A DNA stretch of 21,199 nucleotides from an uncultured Clostridia bacterium (lineage in GTDB: Bacteria > Bacillota > Clostridia > Oscillospirales > Ruminococcaceae), in NCBI GenBank assembly GCA_947175655.1, contig CAMWNQ010000010.1, positions 1-21,199 on the forward strand, in the 5' to 3' direction. Shown here in pieces: positions 1 to 7,625 of the stretch; positions within the stretch are counted from its first letter, which is position 1, and every line of letters begins with the position of its first letter. The position numbers were made by a program, and so were the translations under genes. Below the pieces are notes generated by a model. It was not told where the DNA came from and did no database searches. It saw only the letters and a list, made by a program, of their open reading frames with translations.

Positions 1-4
1 ATAA

Positions 5-31
5 TTAGCACTCCAAAAGTGAGAGTGCTAA
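5..31 (+). promoter_or_regulatory. CIRCE operator (HrcA binding site) of groESL
   Basis: A perfect inverted repeat, TTAGCACTC, nine bases, then GAGTGCTAA, matches the CIRCE consensus at every arm position. CIRCE is the known operator of the heat-shock repressor HrcA and classically sits just upstream of groESL or the dnaK operon. Here it lies 54 bp before the groES start codon, so it would fall at the start of the transcript. The promoter itself is probably left of the window edge, as no -35/-10 pair is visible between the operator and groES. Confidence 0.97.
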
Positions 32-85
32 AAAGAATAAACATAAACATATAAACCTTTATTATTATTTCAGGAGGACAATATT

Positions 86-358
86 ATGACTATTAAACCA
101 TTACAGGACAGAGTCGTAGTAAAAATGACTGAAGCTGAAGAAACTACCCAGAGCGGAATTATTCTTACAGGCTCAGCTAAGGAAAAACCAGAAGTTGCAG
201 AAGTTCTTGAAGTAGGACCTGGAAAAAAAGACGTTGATATGAATGTAAACAAAGGCGATAAGGTTCTTATTTCAAAGTATTCAGGAACTAACGTAAAACT
301 TGATGGAGAAGAATATATAATTGTAAAAATGGACGACATTCTTGCCGTTGTTAAGTAA
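86..358 (+). CDS. groES: Co-chaperonin GroES (Hsp10)
   Basis: A 90-residue protein of the normal GroES length. It forms the heptameric lid that caps the GroEL barrel in the cytoplasm and encloses folding substrates. The N-terminus (IKPLQDRVVVK) is the family signature, and residues about 17-34 (EETTQSGIILT and following) correspond to the mobile loop that contacts GroEL. The ATG start is preceded by AGGAGGAC at 72-79 with normal spacing. It is the first gene of a two-gene operon with groEL 50 bp downstream, and it lies behind a CIRCE element, which implies HrcA repression and heat or stress induction. Nothing in the sequence is abnormal. Confidence 0.98.
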   Translation: MTIKPLQDRVVVKMTEAEETTQSGIILTGSAKEKPEVAEVLEVGPGKKDVDMNVNKGDKVLISKYSGTNVKLDGEEYIIVKMDDILAVVK

Positions 359-408
359 TTTTTAGTTAACGTTATTTTGAAAATATTTTTAAAAGGAGAT
401 TTTTTATA

Positions 409-2031
409 ATGGCTAAAGATATTAAATATGGTGAAGATGCCAGAAAATCACTTCAGGCAGGTATTGATAAGCTTGCTGATACAGTAAGAATAACAATGGG
501 CCCTAAGGGAAGAAATGTTGTTCTTGATAAAAAATTCGGTGCTCCGCTTATAACAAATGACGGTGTTACAATTGCTAAAGATATAGAACTTGAAGATGCA
601 TTTGAAAATATGGGTGCTCAGCTTGTAAAAGAAGTTGCTACAAAGACAAATGATGCTGCTGGTGACGGTACCACTACAGCTACTCTTCTTGCACAGTCAA
701 TCGTAAGAGAAGGTATGAAAAACATTGCAGCTGGTGCAAATCCAATGGTTATCAGAAAAGGTATTGCAAAGGCTGTTGATGTTGCAGTAAATACAATTGT
801 TGCAAATTCAAAGAGCGTTGAAAGTTCAGAAGAAATTGCAAAAGTAGGTACTGTTTCATCTGCTGATGAAAGTGTAGGAAAACTCATTGCTGAAGCAATG
901 GAAAAGGTTACTTCTGATGGCGTTATCACTATCGAAGAAAGCAAGACTGCTGAAACTTACAGTGAAGTAGTTGAAGGTATGCAGTTTGACAGAGGATATA
1001 TTTCTCCTTATATGGTTACTGATACTGATAAAATGGAAGCTGTTTATGATGACCCTTATATACTCATCACAGACAAGAAAATCTCATCTATTCAGGAAGT
1101 CCTCCCACTCCTTGAACAGATTGTTCAGTCTGGCAAGAAGCTTGTAATTATTGCTGAAGATATTGAAGGTGAAGCTCTTACTACTATTATCCTTAATAAT
1201 CTCAGAGGAACATTCAAGGTAGCTGCTGTAAAAGCTCCAGGATTCGGTGACAGACGTAAGGAAATGCTCAGAGATATTGCAATCCTTACAGGCGGTGAAG
1301 TTATTACAGAAGAACTTGGTCTTGAACTCAAGGAAACAACTGTAAATCAGCTTGGTCGTGCTAGACAGGTAGTAATACAGAAAGAAAATACTATCATTGT
1401 TGATGGTGCAGGCGAAAAAGACGCTATAGCATCAAGAGTAAACCAGATTAAGTCACAGATTGAAACTACTACATCTGACTTTGACCGTGAAAAACTTCAG
1501 GAAAGACTTGCAAAGCTTTCAGGTGGTGTTGCGGTTATCAAGGTAGGCGCTGCTACCGAAATCGAAATGAAGGAAAAGAAACTTCGTATCGAAGATGCTC
1601 TTGCAGCTACAAAGGCAGCTGTTGAAGAAGGTATTGTTGCTGGAGGCGGTACAGCATATATCAATGCAATTCCAGCAGTTGAAAAGCTTATACCATCACT
1701 TGATGGAGACGAAAAGACAGGTGCAAAGATTATTCTTAAAGCTCTTGAAGCTCCTGTACGTCAGATTGCTGAAAATGCTGGTCTTGAAGGAAGCGTTATT
1801 ATAGATAAAATAAGACGTTCACGTAAAACAGGCTATGGTTTTGATGCATACAATGAAGTATATACTGAAATGATTCCGGCAGGTATCGTTGACCCTACTA
1901 AGGTTACACGTTCAGCACTCCAAAATGCAGCATCTGTAGCAGCTATGGTACTCACTACTGAAAGTCTTGTTGCAGATATTAAGGAAGATGCTCCGGCAGC
2001 TCCAGCAATGCCAGCAGGCGGAATGTATTAA
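409..2031 (+). CDS. groEL: Chaperonin GroEL (Hsp60)
   Basis: A 540-residue ATP-driven chaperonin that forms the double-ring folding chamber with GroES. The ATP-binding motif GDGTTT is at residues 85-90 with the catalytic-site aspartate D86, and the AAVEEGIVAGGGTA block of the equatorial domain is intact. The start ATG follows AAAGGAGA with a 9-11 nt spacer. The C-terminus ends in a short methionine/glycine tail (PAMPAGGMY). The usual flexible GGM repeats are reduced to one, and the last residue is Tyr instead of Met, a minor variation. It is cotranscribed with groES from the CIRCE-controlled promoter and is followed 17 nt later by an intrinsic terminator. Confidence 0.98.
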   Translation: MAKDIKYGEDARKSLQAGIDKLADTVRITMGPKGRNVVLDKKFGAPLITNDGVTIAKDIELEDAFENMGAQLVKEVATKTNDAAGDGTTTATLLAQSIVREGMKNIAAGANPMVIRKGIAKAVDVAVNTIVANSKSVESSEEIAKVGTVSSADESVGKLIAEAMEKVTSDGVITIEESKTAETYSEVVEGMQFDRGYISPYMVTDTDKMEAVYDDPYILITDKKISSIQEVLPLLEQIVQSGKKLVIIAEDIEGEALTTIILNNLRGTFKVAAVKAPGFGDRRKEMLRDIAILTGGEVITEELGLELKETTVNQLGRARQVVIQKENTIIVDGAGEKDAIASRVNQIKSQIETTTSDFDREKLQERLAKLSGGVAVIKVGAATEIEMKEKKLRIEDALAATKAAVEEGIVAGGGTAYINAIPAVEKLIPSLDGDEKTGAKIILKALEAPVRQIAENAGLEGSVIIDKIRRSRKTGYGFDAYNEVYTEMIPAGIVDPTKVTRSALQNAASVAAMVLTTESLVADIKEDAPAAPAMPAGGMY

Positions 2032-2048
2032 TATATAATATAAATACG

Positions 2049-2085
2049 GCGGTTCGGATTAAATCTGAACCGCTTTAATTTTTTA
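2049..2085 (+). terminator. Intrinsic terminator of groESL
   Basis: A 10-bp stem with one G-T pair (GCGGTTCGGA / TCTGAACCGC, 2049-2073) and a 5-nt loop is followed by a T-rich run, TTTAATTTTTTAT. It starts 17 nt after the groEL stop and ends the + strand operon, which converges on the minus-strand yajC operon. Confidence 0.93.
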
Positions 2086-2103
2086 TCTTAAATGAAAAAT
2101 AAG

Positions 2104-2138
2104 AATAAAAAACAGGGCAGTATTAATTTTTACTGCCC
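2104..2138 (-). terminator. Intrinsic terminator of the nfnA-nfnB-yajC operon
   Basis: On the minus strand the stem GGGCAGTA / TACTGCCC (2115-2122 with 2131-2138) has an 8-nt loop. It is followed in the direction of transcription by TGTTTTTTATT. It begins 7 nt after the yajC stop codon. With the terminator at 2049-2085 it makes a convergent pair separating the two operons. Confidence 0.92.
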
Positions 2139-2145
2139 CTAAAAT

Positions 2146-2613
2146 TTATTTTTTATCTTCTGACTCTTCTTTTTCTTTTGCCGGAGTCATTCTTGCTTTT
2201 TTAGCTGCCTTTTCTTCCGCAGCAGCTTTTTCTTTAGCAGTGGTATTTTCTGAAATTGCCCAAGTTTTTATTCTGATTTTATTTTTTTCTCCGCCTGTTT
2301 CGATAACAACATTATCTTCACCTTTACGGACAACAATTCCAACCATACCGCCATATGTTACAATTTCATCACCTATTTGTACATTTTCCTGCATACTTTT
2401 GGTTTCCTTTTCCTTTTTTTTCTGAGGACGCATAAAAAGAAAATACATAACAACAAGTACCAGACCCATAGAAATAAGCATACCGCCCATACTACCGCCG
2501 GCAGTTGCCATCTGTTGTTCCTCTCCTTCAGCAAATACAGTAAGTGACATTGCAGATACCGCAGTAAGAGCAGTTACAAAAGCTGTAAATACCTTGAGCA
2601 ATGATTTTTTCAT
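2146..2613 (-). CDS. yajC: YajC, accessory subunit of the Sec translocase, with an added signal peptide
   Basis: A 155-residue membrane protein. The core (about residues 44-115) is YajC: one membrane helix (MLISMGLVLVVMYFLF) ending in the signature MRPQKKKEKE, then the soluble domain with IGDEIVTYGGMVGIV. YajC associates with SecDF-SecYEG in protein export. Unlike typical 85-110-residue YajC proteins it has two additions. One is an N-terminal hydrophobic segment (residues 1-29, KKSLLK then a core ending TVFAEG) that looks like a cleavable signal peptide. The other is a highly charged Lys/Glu/Ala tail from about residue 120. The ATG follows GGAGGT. It lies 14 bp after nfnB, so it is probably the last gene of the nfn operon. 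It is not next to tgt or secDF, its common neighbours. Confidence 0.93.
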   Translation of the reverse strand: MKKSLLKVFTAFVTALTAVSAMSLTVFAEGEEQQMATAGGSMGGMLISMGLVLVVMYFLFMRPQKKKEKETKSMQENVQIGDEIVTYGGMVGIVVRKGEDNVVIETGGEKNKIRIKTWAISENTTAKEKAAAEEKAAKKARMTPAKEKEESEDKK

Positions 2614-2627
2614 TAAATTTACCTCCG

Positions 2628-4010
2628 TTATTTTGTTTTAATATACTCATCAATGGATTTTGCTGCTGTTTTTCCAGCACCCATTGCAAGAATAACAGTT
2701 GCTGCACCCGTTACAGCATCACCACCAGCATATACTCCCTCTTTAGTAGTGAGCATTTCTTCATTTACAACAAGACATCCCCATTTATTTGCATCAAGAC
2801 CGTTTGTTGTAGTTCTTATAAGCGGATTTGGAGAAGTTCCAAGAGCCATAATAACAGTATCAACGTCAAGTTCATAATTTGAATTTTCTACAGGAACAGG
2901 TCTGCGTCTTCCGCTTTCGTCAGGTTCACCAAGTTCCATTTTTATACATTCCATAGATTTTACTCTGCCGTTTTCATCACCGTTAATCTTTACAGGATTA
3001 TTAAGAGTAAGGAATTCTATACCCTCTTCCTTAGCGTGATGAACTTCTTCAAGACGTGCAGGCATTTCAGCTTCAGAACGTCTGTAAACTATGTAAACGT
3101 GTTCAGCACCCATACGCATAGCACTTCTTGCAGCGTCCATAGCAACGTTTCCGCCGCCTACTACTGCAACTGCTTTTGATTTTATTACAGGTGTATCATA
3201 ATCTTCAAGATAACCTTTCATAAGATTGATTCTTGTAAGATATTCATTTGCAGAACATACGCCTATAAGAGCTTCTCCGGATATTCCCATAAATTTAGGA
3301 AGTCCCGCACCTGAACCGATAAATACAGCCTCAAAGCCCATTTCCATAATTTCATCTATTGATAAAACTTTTCCTATTACCATATTTGTCATTATATTTA
3401 CACCAAGGTCTTTAAGAGTCTGGATTTCTTTCTGAACAATAGCCTTAGGAAGTCTGAATTCAGGAATTCCATACATAAGAACTCCGCCAGCAACGTGAAA
3501 AGCTTCAAATATAGTTACTTCATATCCAAGACGTGCAAGGTCTCCGGCACAGGTAAGACCAGCAGGGCCACCGCCTACTACTGCCACCTTATGACCATTT
3601 GATTCAGGCTTTTCAACATTTGACGTTGCCTGTGACATCATATAGTCAGCTGCAAAACGTTCAAGTCTTCCTATTCCAACAGGTTCACCCTTTATACCTC
3701 TTATGCATTTACCTTCACACTGATTTTCCTGAGGACATACACGACCACATACAGCAGGAAGACCATTAGTTGATGTTATAATTTCATATGCTTTTTCAAA
3801 ATTTCCGTTAGCGATTTCTCCTATAAATTCAGGAATCTTAACGCCTACCGGACAACCGCTTACACAAGGTTTGTTTTTACAGTTAAGACATCTTTTAGCC
3901 TCTTCCATAGCCATTTCAGCATTATATCCAAGAGTTACTTCTTCAAAGTTTCTGGCTCTGACCTGAGGATTTTGTTCAGGCATTGCAACTTTTTCAGTTG
4001 ATTTATTCAT
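2628..4010 (-). CDS. nfnB: NADP-binding iron-sulfur flavoprotein, NfnB / GltD-like subunit
   Basis: A 460-residue protein of the glutamate synthase small-subunit family. The N-terminus carries two cysteine clusters for [4Fe-4S] centres: C41, C44, C49, C53 and C88, C92, C98, C102. A dinucleotide fold follows (VVGGGPAG, residues 144-151), binding FAD, then a second one (VVGGGNVAMDAA) for NADP(H). The end has the GDAVTGAATVILAMGAG flavin motif. Alone it is often annotated as gltA or gltD. There is no glutamate synthase large subunit here, and the partner directly upstream is a ferredoxin-NADP reductase alpha-like gene. That pairing is the layout of NfnAB, the electron-bifurcating NADH-dependent reduced ferredoxin:NADP oxidoreductase. 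The ATG follows AAAGGAAGT with a 10-nt spacer. Biochemical function is inferred from family and context. Confidence 0.88.
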   Translation of the reverse strand: MNKSTEKVAMPEQNPQVRARNFEEVTLGYNAEMAMEEAKRCLNCKNKPCVSGCPVGVKIPEFIGEIANGNFEKAYEIITSTNGLPAVCGRVCPQENQCEGKCIRGIKGEPVGIGRLERFAADYMMSQATSNVEKPESNGHKVAVVGGGPAGLTCAGDLARLGYEVTIFEAFHVAGGVLMYGIPEFRLPKAIVQKEIQTLKDLGVNIMTNMVIGKVLSIDEIMEMGFEAVFIGSGAGLPKFMGISGEALIGVCSANEYLTRINLMKGYLEDYDTPVIKSKAVAVVGGGNVAMDAARSAMRMGAEHVYIVYRRSEAEMPARLEEVHHAKEEGIEFLTLNNPVKINGDENGRVKSMECIKMELGEPDESGRRRPVPVENSNYELDVDTVIMALGTSPNPLIRTTTNGLDANKWGCLVVNEEMLTTKEGVYAGGDAVTGAATVILAMGAGKTAAKSIDEYIKTK

Positions 4011-4053
4011 AAATTAAAATACTTCCTTTCAGATTATTTCAGGTTATTGAGAA

Positions 4054-4887
4054 TTAATCTTTTATTCCCTTAAATAAATTACATTGATGAGTTTCATAAG
4101 CCTTATAAGTAGAATTTCTGCTCATAAGCTCATTGAAATCAACAAGATGTCCGTCAAAATCAGGACCATCAACACAGGCATATTTGATTTTTCCGTCAAC
4201 AGTTACACGACAGCCACCGCACATTCCTGTTCCGTCAACCATAATCGGATTAAGTGAAACAACAGTCTTGATTCCGTATTCCTTAGTAACATCGCATACA
4301 AACTTCATCATTGGAATAGGTCCGATTGCTATAACTTCATCATATTTTCTGCCGCTTTCAATAAGGTCACGGAGTGCATTTGTAACAAATCCTTTTTTTC
4401 CATAACTTCCGTCATCAGTACAGATAGTAAGCTCAGTACAGTTAGCCTTGAATTCGTCTTCAAGAATAACAATATCCTTATTTCTGAATCCTGCAACAAC
4501 ATCTGTTGCAATACCCATATTATAGAGCTGTTTAGCCTGAGGATATGCAATCGCACAACCAACGCCACCGCCTACAACACATACTCTTTCAGCATCTTTA
4601 TTAACTTCTGTTGCAACACCAAGAGGGCCGGCAACATCTGATATAAAATCACCTTCATTAAGTTTTGAAAGCTTGAGGGTACTTTTTCCGACAATCTGGA
4701 ATATTATAGTAACTGTTCCCTTGTCTCTGTCGTAATCTGCAATAGTAAGAGGCACTCTTTCGCCTTTTTCATCCACTCTGAAAATGATAAACTGACCTGG
4801 CAAAGCTTTTTTAGCAATAAAAGGTGCTTCAAATTCCATAAGAGTTACGGAATCATTAAGCTGTCTTTTTTTAGTTATTCTAAACAT
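4054..4887 (-). CDS. nfnA: Ferredoxin:NADP oxidoreductase small subunit, NfnA-like
   Basis: A 277-residue flavoprotein with a ferredoxin-NADP reductase fold: a beta-barrel with the FAD motif RVPLTIAD, an NAD-binding half starting VCVVGGGVGCAIAYP, and a C-terminal MCGGC...YAC set of three cysteines that fits a [2Fe-2S] site like that of dihydroorotate dehydrogenase PyrK and NfnA. In Nfn this subunit binds NADH while NfnB handles NADP, and the complex couples NADH and reduced ferredoxin oxidation to NADPH formation. PyrK is the alternative, but no pyrD is adjacent and the nfnB-like gene is 43 bp downstream. I chose the ATG at 4887 because TGGAGGAAG precedes it by the right distance. An in-frame TTG further upstream (4953) is the promoter -35 box. 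Confidence 0.87.
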   Translation of the reverse strand: MFRITKKRQLNDSVTLMEFEAPFIAKKALPGQFIIFRVDEKGERVPLTIADYDRDKGTVTIIFQIVGKSTLKLSKLNEGDFISDVAGPLGVATEVNKDAERVCVVGGGVGCAIAYPQAKQLYNMGIATDVVAGFRNKDIVILEDEFKANCTELTICTDDGSYGKKGFVTNALRDLIESGRKYDEVIAIGPIPMMKFVCDVTKEYGIKTVVSLNPIMVDGTGMCGGCRVTVDGKIKYACVDGPDFDGHLVDFNELMSRNSTYKAYETHQCNLFKGIKD

Positions 4888-4924
4888 TTTTCTTCCTCCA
4901 TAAATAAAAACGATTATCTTCATA

Positions 4925-4953
4925 ATTATATCATATGAAATACCGTTTTTCAA
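4925..4953 (-). promoter_or_regulatory. Promoter of the nfnA-nfnB-yajC operon
   Basis: The minus strand shows TTGAAA (4948-4953), a 17-bp spacer and a perfect TATAAT (4925-4930), a near-consensus sigma-A promoter. Transcription should start near 4918, leaving about a 30-nt leader before the nfnA ATG. It lies downstream of the terminator of the ribosomal protein array, so nfnA is independently transcribed. Confidence 0.87.
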
Positions 4954-4971
4954 GTGTTTTAAGAGATATTT

Positions 4972-5012
4972 TACAAAAAAACAAAAGACTGCCCCGCAAA
5001 GAGGACAGCCTT
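4972..5012 (-). terminator. Intrinsic terminator of the S10-spc-alpha array
   Basis: On the minus strand AAGGCTGTCC (5003-5012) pairs with GGGCAGTCTT (4985-4994) over 10 bp including two G-T pairs, with an 8-nt loop. It is followed by TTGTTTTTTTGT. It lies about 185 nt beyond the rplQ stop. The whole repeat element 5031-5201 therefore lies inside the transcript before termination. Confidence 0.92.
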
Positions 5013-5030
5013 GGATTTATAGTGAATTAA

Positions 5031-5201
5031 TTGTTTCAATCCACACTGGCATTTTCAGGAATGTGACAATAATCTGAATTATGGATTGCCTCGTGTCAGT
5101 GAGGGATACCATTTCATTCCGCCCGTCACTGCCATTTATTTTACTTGACAATTCCTCTCACCACCTAAAGAGGAGAGAGAATTCTTATTATTTTTCTGTT
5201 A
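5031..5201 (-). repeat. Copy 1 of a structured direct repeat, 3' untranslated region of the ribosomal protein operon
   Basis: About 170 bp that recur near the start of the operon at 20728-20887 in the same orientation. Identical blocks are 5031-5062 and 5097-5136; the remainder differs by scattered substitutions and short indels, including 7 nt extra here near 5077-5083. Homology reaches into the TAA stop of rplQ. Read on the minus strand it can form a 5-bp hairpin CCTCT/AGAGG (5154-5158 with 5169-5173) and a longer hairpin CAGTGA-C-GGG / CCC-TCACTG (5097-5105 with 5122-5131). A short helix CAATCC/GGATTG is also possible. The 7-nt insertion creates an extra ATAAT/ATTAT hairpin (5069-5082). 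No terminal inverted repeats or open reading frame suggest a transposon. Orientation is assigned from transcription. Function is unknown. Confidence 0.95.
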
Positions 5202-5540
5202 CACCAGCTTAATGATAGCCATTTCAGCACTATCTCCACGACGTGGGCCGATTTTTATAATCTGTGTATAACCACCGTTTTTATCAGCATACTTTGGAGA
5301 TATTTCATCAAAAAGCTTCTTAGCAACGTCCTCTTTAGTAACGTATGCAAGAACCTGACGTCTGGAGTGCAGGTCGTTATTTTTACCGATAGTAATCATC
5401 TTTTCTGCAACAGCACGAACTTCTTTTGCTCTGGTAACAGTAGTTTCTATCTGACCTTTTTCAAGTAAATAAGTAACCATACCTCTGAGCATAGCCTTTC
5501 TGTGGTCTGTTGGTCTACCAAGCTTTCTTGTACCCGGCAT
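5199..5540 (-). CDS. rplQ: Large ribosomal subunit protein L17
   Basis: A 113-residue protein with the L17 start MPGTRKLGRPTDHRKAMLR and the matching C-terminal IKIGPRRGD. It binds domain III of 23S rRNA near the exit tunnel. The ATG at 5540 has AAAGGAG 8 nt upstream. A GTG three codons earlier would leave almost no spacer from that site and is rejected. It is the last gene of the cluster, 35 bp after rpoA as in other Firmicutes. Its TAA stop codon is shared with the end of the repeat element that follows, so the repeat begins exactly where coding ends. Confidence 0.98.
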   Translation of the reverse strand: MPGTRKLGRPTDHRKAMLRGMVTYLLEKGQIETTVTRAKEVRAVAEKMITIGKNNDLHSRRQVLAYVTKEDVAKKLFDEISPKYADKNGGYTQIIKIGPRRGDSAEMAIIKLV

Positions 5541-5575
5541 TGTATTCACTCCTTTTAATTAATATATTATTGGCA

Positions 5576-6529
5576 TTATTCTTCTTCGGAAGAGAGGTCG
5601 AATCCGAGTGACTGGAGTTTTTCCTTTACTTCATCAAAAGACTTTTTGCCGAGATTTCTAACCTTCATCATTTCTTCTTCTGACTTGTTAATCAAGTCAT
5701 CGACTGTGTTAATTCCGGCACGTTTAAGGCAATTAAATGAACGTACCGATAAGTCAAGATCCTCAATGGTCATCTCAAGGATTTTTTCTTTACCCTTATC
5801 ATTCTTTTCAACTAAAACTTCAGCCATACCGCCTTCATCAGAGAGGTCGATGAAGAGCTTAAGATGCTCGTTGAGGAGATTGGCTGCCTGTGACAGAGCT
5901 TCCTTAGCGGAGATTGTACCATCAGTCCAAACTTCGATAGTAAGCTTGTCATAATCGGTAACCTGTCCAAGACGAGTATCCTCGACCGTATAGTTTACCT
6001 TTAATACAGGAGTATAAATACTATCCACAGCGATTACATCAACAGGAAAATTAGCCTGTTTCTTATTGCGTTCAGCAGAAACGTAACCTCTTCCTCTGTC
6101 AATGGTAATTTCCATATAGAGCTTGGCGTCCTTTCCCAATGTAGCAATATGCATTCCGGGGTCAAGAACATCAACTTCAGAGTCAGTCTTTATATCGCTG
6201 GCAGTAACTTCACATTCACCTTCAGCCTCTATATACAGAGTTTTAGGACCTTCTCCATAAAGTTTAGCAGTAAGTCCCTTGATACTGAGAATAATTTCAG
6301 TAACGTCTTCCTTAACGCCTGGAATAGTAGATAATTCATGATGTATTCCTTGAATTTTTACTGCATTTACAGCCACACCGGGAAGAGAGGAGAGCAGCAC
6401 ACGTCTAAGACTGTTTCCAAGAGTAATTCCATATCCTCGCTCCAACGGTGCTAATACGAATTTGCCATATTTCCCGTCGCTTTTGAGTTCAACGGTTTCA
6501 ATATCCGGCTTATTGATGTTTTCAAGCAT
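5576..6529 (-). CDS. rpoA: RNA polymerase alpha subunit
   Basis: A 317-residue alpha subunit. The N-terminal assembly domain has the dimerisation motif GYGITLGNSLRRVLLSSLPG. The C-terminal domain (from about residue 245) has LDLSVRSFNCLKRAGI, including the Arg that contacts UP elements and activators, and ends with a helix-hairpin-helix and an acidic tail SSEEE. The chosen ATG at 6529 follows CAGGAGGG with a 5-nt spacer and gives the normal start MLENINKP. A longer in-frame reading adds eight residues with no ribosome binding site. It sits between rpsD and rplQ, the conserved alpha-operon order. Confidence 0.98.
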   Translation of the reverse strand: MLENINKPDIETVELKSDGKYGKFVLAPLERGYGITLGNSLRRVLLSSLPGVAVNAVKIQGIHHELSTIPGVKEDVTEIILSIKGLTAKLYGEGPKTLYIEAEGECEVTASDIKTDSEVDVLDPGMHIATLGKDAKLYMEITIDRGRGYVSAERNKKQANFPVDVIAVDSIYTPVLKVNYTVEDTRLGQVTDYDKLTIEVWTDGTISAKEALSQAANLLNEHLKLFIDLSDEGGMAEVLVEKNDKGKEKILEMTIEDLDLSVRSFNCLKRAGINTVDDLINKSEEEMMKVRNLGKKSFDEVKEKLQSLGFDLSSEEE

Positions 6530-6587
6530 AAAAACCCTCCTGTTTCGCAACAAATATATTTAATATGAACGTCCAAACAATATTTAA

Positions 6588-7187
6588 TTACTTAGAATAA
6601 AGCTCGACGATGAGGTGTGAAGCAACTTCGTAATCAATATCTTCCGCAAGTGGTAAACGAACTACTGAAGCGGAGAAATTTTCTTTATCAGCATTGAGCC
6701 AGATAGGAACAAGTCTGTCCTTAGTAGCTTCTACTGTTGACTTGAACTTTTCAGAAGTTCTGTCCTTTTCAGCAAGAGCTATAACGTCACCAACTTTTAC
6801 TCTGTAAGATGGAATATTAACTTTCTTTCCGTTTACAGTGTAGTGGTTGTGAACAACGAGCTGTCTTGCTTCACGTCTTGTAAGAGCGAGACCCATTCTG
6901 AAAACAACACTGTCAAGTCTTGATTCGAGACAAGTGATAAGGTTGTCACCAGTTTTGCCTTCCATCTTTTCAGCTATTTCAAAATAGTGATGGAACTGCT
7001 TTTCAAGAACGCCATAGATAAATTTAAGTTTTTGTTTTTCTTTAAGCTGCATACCATATTCAGAAACTTTCTTTCTGTTTCCGGCTTTTTCAAATCTCTT
7101 TGAAGGCTTTTTGGAAACACCCATAACAGCTGGACTGATTCCGAGGTATCTGCATCTTTTAAGCATTGGTTCTCTCTGTACTGCCAT
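6588..7187 (-). CDS. rpsD: Small ribosomal subunit protein S4, zinc-free type
   Basis: A 199-residue primary 16S rRNA-binding protein. The S4 RNA-binding domain lies at about residues 87-150 (LESRLDSVVFRMGLALTRREARQLVVHNH). The N-terminus (MAVQREPMLKRCRYLGI) lacks the four-cysteine zinc ribbon found in some S4 proteins, so it is the C-minus form. In many bacteria S4 represses its own operon through the mRNA; no S4-type pseudoknot was identified here. AGGGGGTG precedes the ATG. It lies between rpsK and rpoA. Confidence 0.97.
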   Translation of the reverse strand: MAVQREPMLKRCRYLGISPAVMGVSKKPSKRFEKAGNRKKVSEYGMQLKEKQKLKFIYGVLEKQFHHYFEIAEKMEGKTGDNLITCLESRLDSVVFRMGLALTRREARQLVVHNHYTVNGKKVNIPSYRVKVGDVIALAEKDRTSEKFKSTVEATKDRLVPIWLNADKENFSASVVRLPLAEDIDYEVASHLIVELYSK

Positions 7188-7209
7188 TTCTTAATACACC
7201 CCCTGTAAA

Positions 7210-7611
7210 TTAGACACGTCTTCTTTTTGGTGGACGACAGCCGTTATGAGGAATAGGAGTTACATCCTTAATCATCTTAACTTCAAGTCCTACTGTCTGA
7301 AGAGCTCTGATAGCTGCTTCACGTCCTGAACCAGGGCCTTTTACATAAACTTCAACATTTTTAAGGCCGTGTTCCTTAGCTGCATTAGCTGCAGTTTCAG
7401 CTGCTGTCTGAGCTGCGAACGGAGTTGATTTTCTAGAGCCTCTGAATCCAAGACCGCCGGCACTTGCCCATGAAATAACATTGCCCTGAGTATCTGTAAT
7501 AGTTACAATAGTGTTGTTAAAAGTGGACTGAATATGAACTGCACCACTTTCGATATTTTTACGTTCTCTACGTCTTCTGACTGTAGTTACTTTTTTCTTT
7601 TGCTGTGCCAA
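7210..7611 (-). CDS. rpsK: Small ribosomal subunit protein S11 (TTG start)
   Basis: A 133-residue S11, a protein of the 30S platform. It has the family motifs VHIQSTFNNTIVTITD, SWASAGGLGFRGSRKSTPFAAQ and the C-terminal NGCRPPKRRRV. The start codon is TTG at 7611, giving MAQQKKKVTT. It is supported by GGAGGG 8 nt upstream, and no in-frame ATG lies near it. The gene follows rpsM by 14 bp, so the two are probably translationally coupled. TTG here may lower initiation efficiency. Confidence 0.96.
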   Translation of the reverse strand: MAQQKKKVTTVRRRRERKNIESGAVHIQSTFNNTIVTITDTQGNVISWASAGGLGFRGSRKSTPFAAQTAAETAANAAKEHGLKNVEVYVKGPGSGREAAIRALQTVGLEVKMIKDVTPIPHNGCRPPKRRRV

Positions 7612-7625
7612 AGTTCAAGCCCTCC

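Noticed and set aside
1595..1804. A second + strand frame inside groEL.
   Set aside because: It is a frame-shadow of groEL, with a Leu/Gln-rich translation and no start signals.
4888..4953. A longer nfnA protein starting at the TTG at 4953.
   Set aside because: That TTG is the -35 box of a near-perfect promoter, and no ribosome binding site precedes it. The ATG at 4887 has one.
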